Below, piece by piece: positions 17,574-17,669 of a DNA stretch of 17,669 bases. A model generated the notes under the pieces. The model was not told the origin of the DNA. It made no database searches and saw nothing but the letters and a program-made list of their open reading frames with translations. Each line of letters opens with the position of its first letter. Position 1 is the stretch's first letter. This stretch comes from 1-14-0-20-39-34 sp043800545 (GTDB taxonomy: Bacteria > Patescibacteriota > Patescibacteriia > Magasanikbacterales > UBA922), in assembly GCA_043800545.1 (NCBI GenBank), contig JAZDMW010000046.1:1-17669 (forward strand), in the 5' to 3' direction. A program made the translations under genes and the position numbers.

Positions 17574-17669
17574 TCCTGTAAATGAGGGAGAAATACCCCC
17601 AAATACAGTGTACATTCCATAGTTTGTAGCCTCCACAGAGGAATACCCACTCCTGTGTGGAAGCTACAA
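17574..17669 (+). other. Structured leader or small RNA, cut by the window end
   Basis: After the promoter there is no start codon with a useful frame. Instead there are two hairpins: CTGTA / TACAG with an inner GGG / CCC (17577-17607), and a long one, TTGTAGC (17624-17630) / GCTACAA (17663-17669) with inner TCCACA / TGTGGA. It may be a small RNA or the 5' UTR of the next gene. The RNA families I can recall (SRP, RNase P) do not match the part seen. Confidence 0.5.

Noticed and set aside
1..17669. CRISPR array, insertion sequence or prophage genes
   Set aside because: No regularly spaced repeats, no transposase or integrase, no phage structural genes were seen.
1..17669. Recoding of UGA as glycine (as in Gracilibacteria and Absconditabacteria)
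   Set aside because: smpB ends at TGA at the expected length, and no recognised gene contains an in-frame TGA.

Overview
This window reads as part of an AT-rich bacterial chromosome of the Candidate Phyla Radiation (Patescibacteria) type. That placement is inference, resting on the small lineage-specific membrane proteins, very short gaps, many genes without a Shine-Dalgarno (SD) sequence, and tRNA and tmRNA genes with no encoded CCA. UGA ends smpB and no in-frame UGA was seen, so the standard bacterial code is in use. At least 21 promoters can be read as TTGACA-like and TATAAT-like boxes with a spacer of exactly 17 bp, and they decide several start codons.

Layout. 1-949 is the 3' part of uvrB. 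959-5000 holds a small membrane protein, a SanA/YdcF-like DUF218 protein, two tandem glucosaminidase-like paralogues, and three lineage-specific proteins, two of them membrane proteins. 5051-7376 holds a PflX-type radical SAM protein, an ArsM arsenite methyltransferase and UppS (undecaprenyl diphosphate synthase); arsM and uppS are divergent and share a -35 region. 7462-9065 holds two tandem collagen-like lipoprotein genes, duplicated together with promoter, leader, 3' hairpin and terminator. 9189-10074 is a two-gene membrane unit. 10389-10484 is a candidate structured small RNA with its own promoter and terminator. 10485-11651 holds two unknown genes, the second carrying the same 3' RNA module as the collagen-like genes. 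11805-12085 holds tRNA-Asp and a 48-codon basic protein gene. 12171-12258 is a candidate hairpin sRNA that shows an anti-SD sequence in its loop. 12373-14467 is the translation cluster smpB - ssrA (tmRNA) - infC - rpmI - rplT. 14550-17426 is a tight four-gene envelope operon (single-pass protein, polytopic membrane protein, degenerate trypsin-PDZ protein, Wzz-like protein). The window ends in the leader of a transcript that runs off the edge.

How the genes fit together. The translation cluster combines ribosome rescue (SmpB and tmRNA) with initiation factor 3 and two large-subunit proteins; the L35-L20 part has its own promoter and a hairpin leader. The envelope genes (UppS, SanA-like, glucosaminidase-like, collagen-like lipoproteins, Wzz-like operon) suit cell-wall and surface upkeep. 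The most novel material is RNA: two candidate sRNAs, a covarying 3' UTR module used by three genes, and leader hairpins near several transcription starts.
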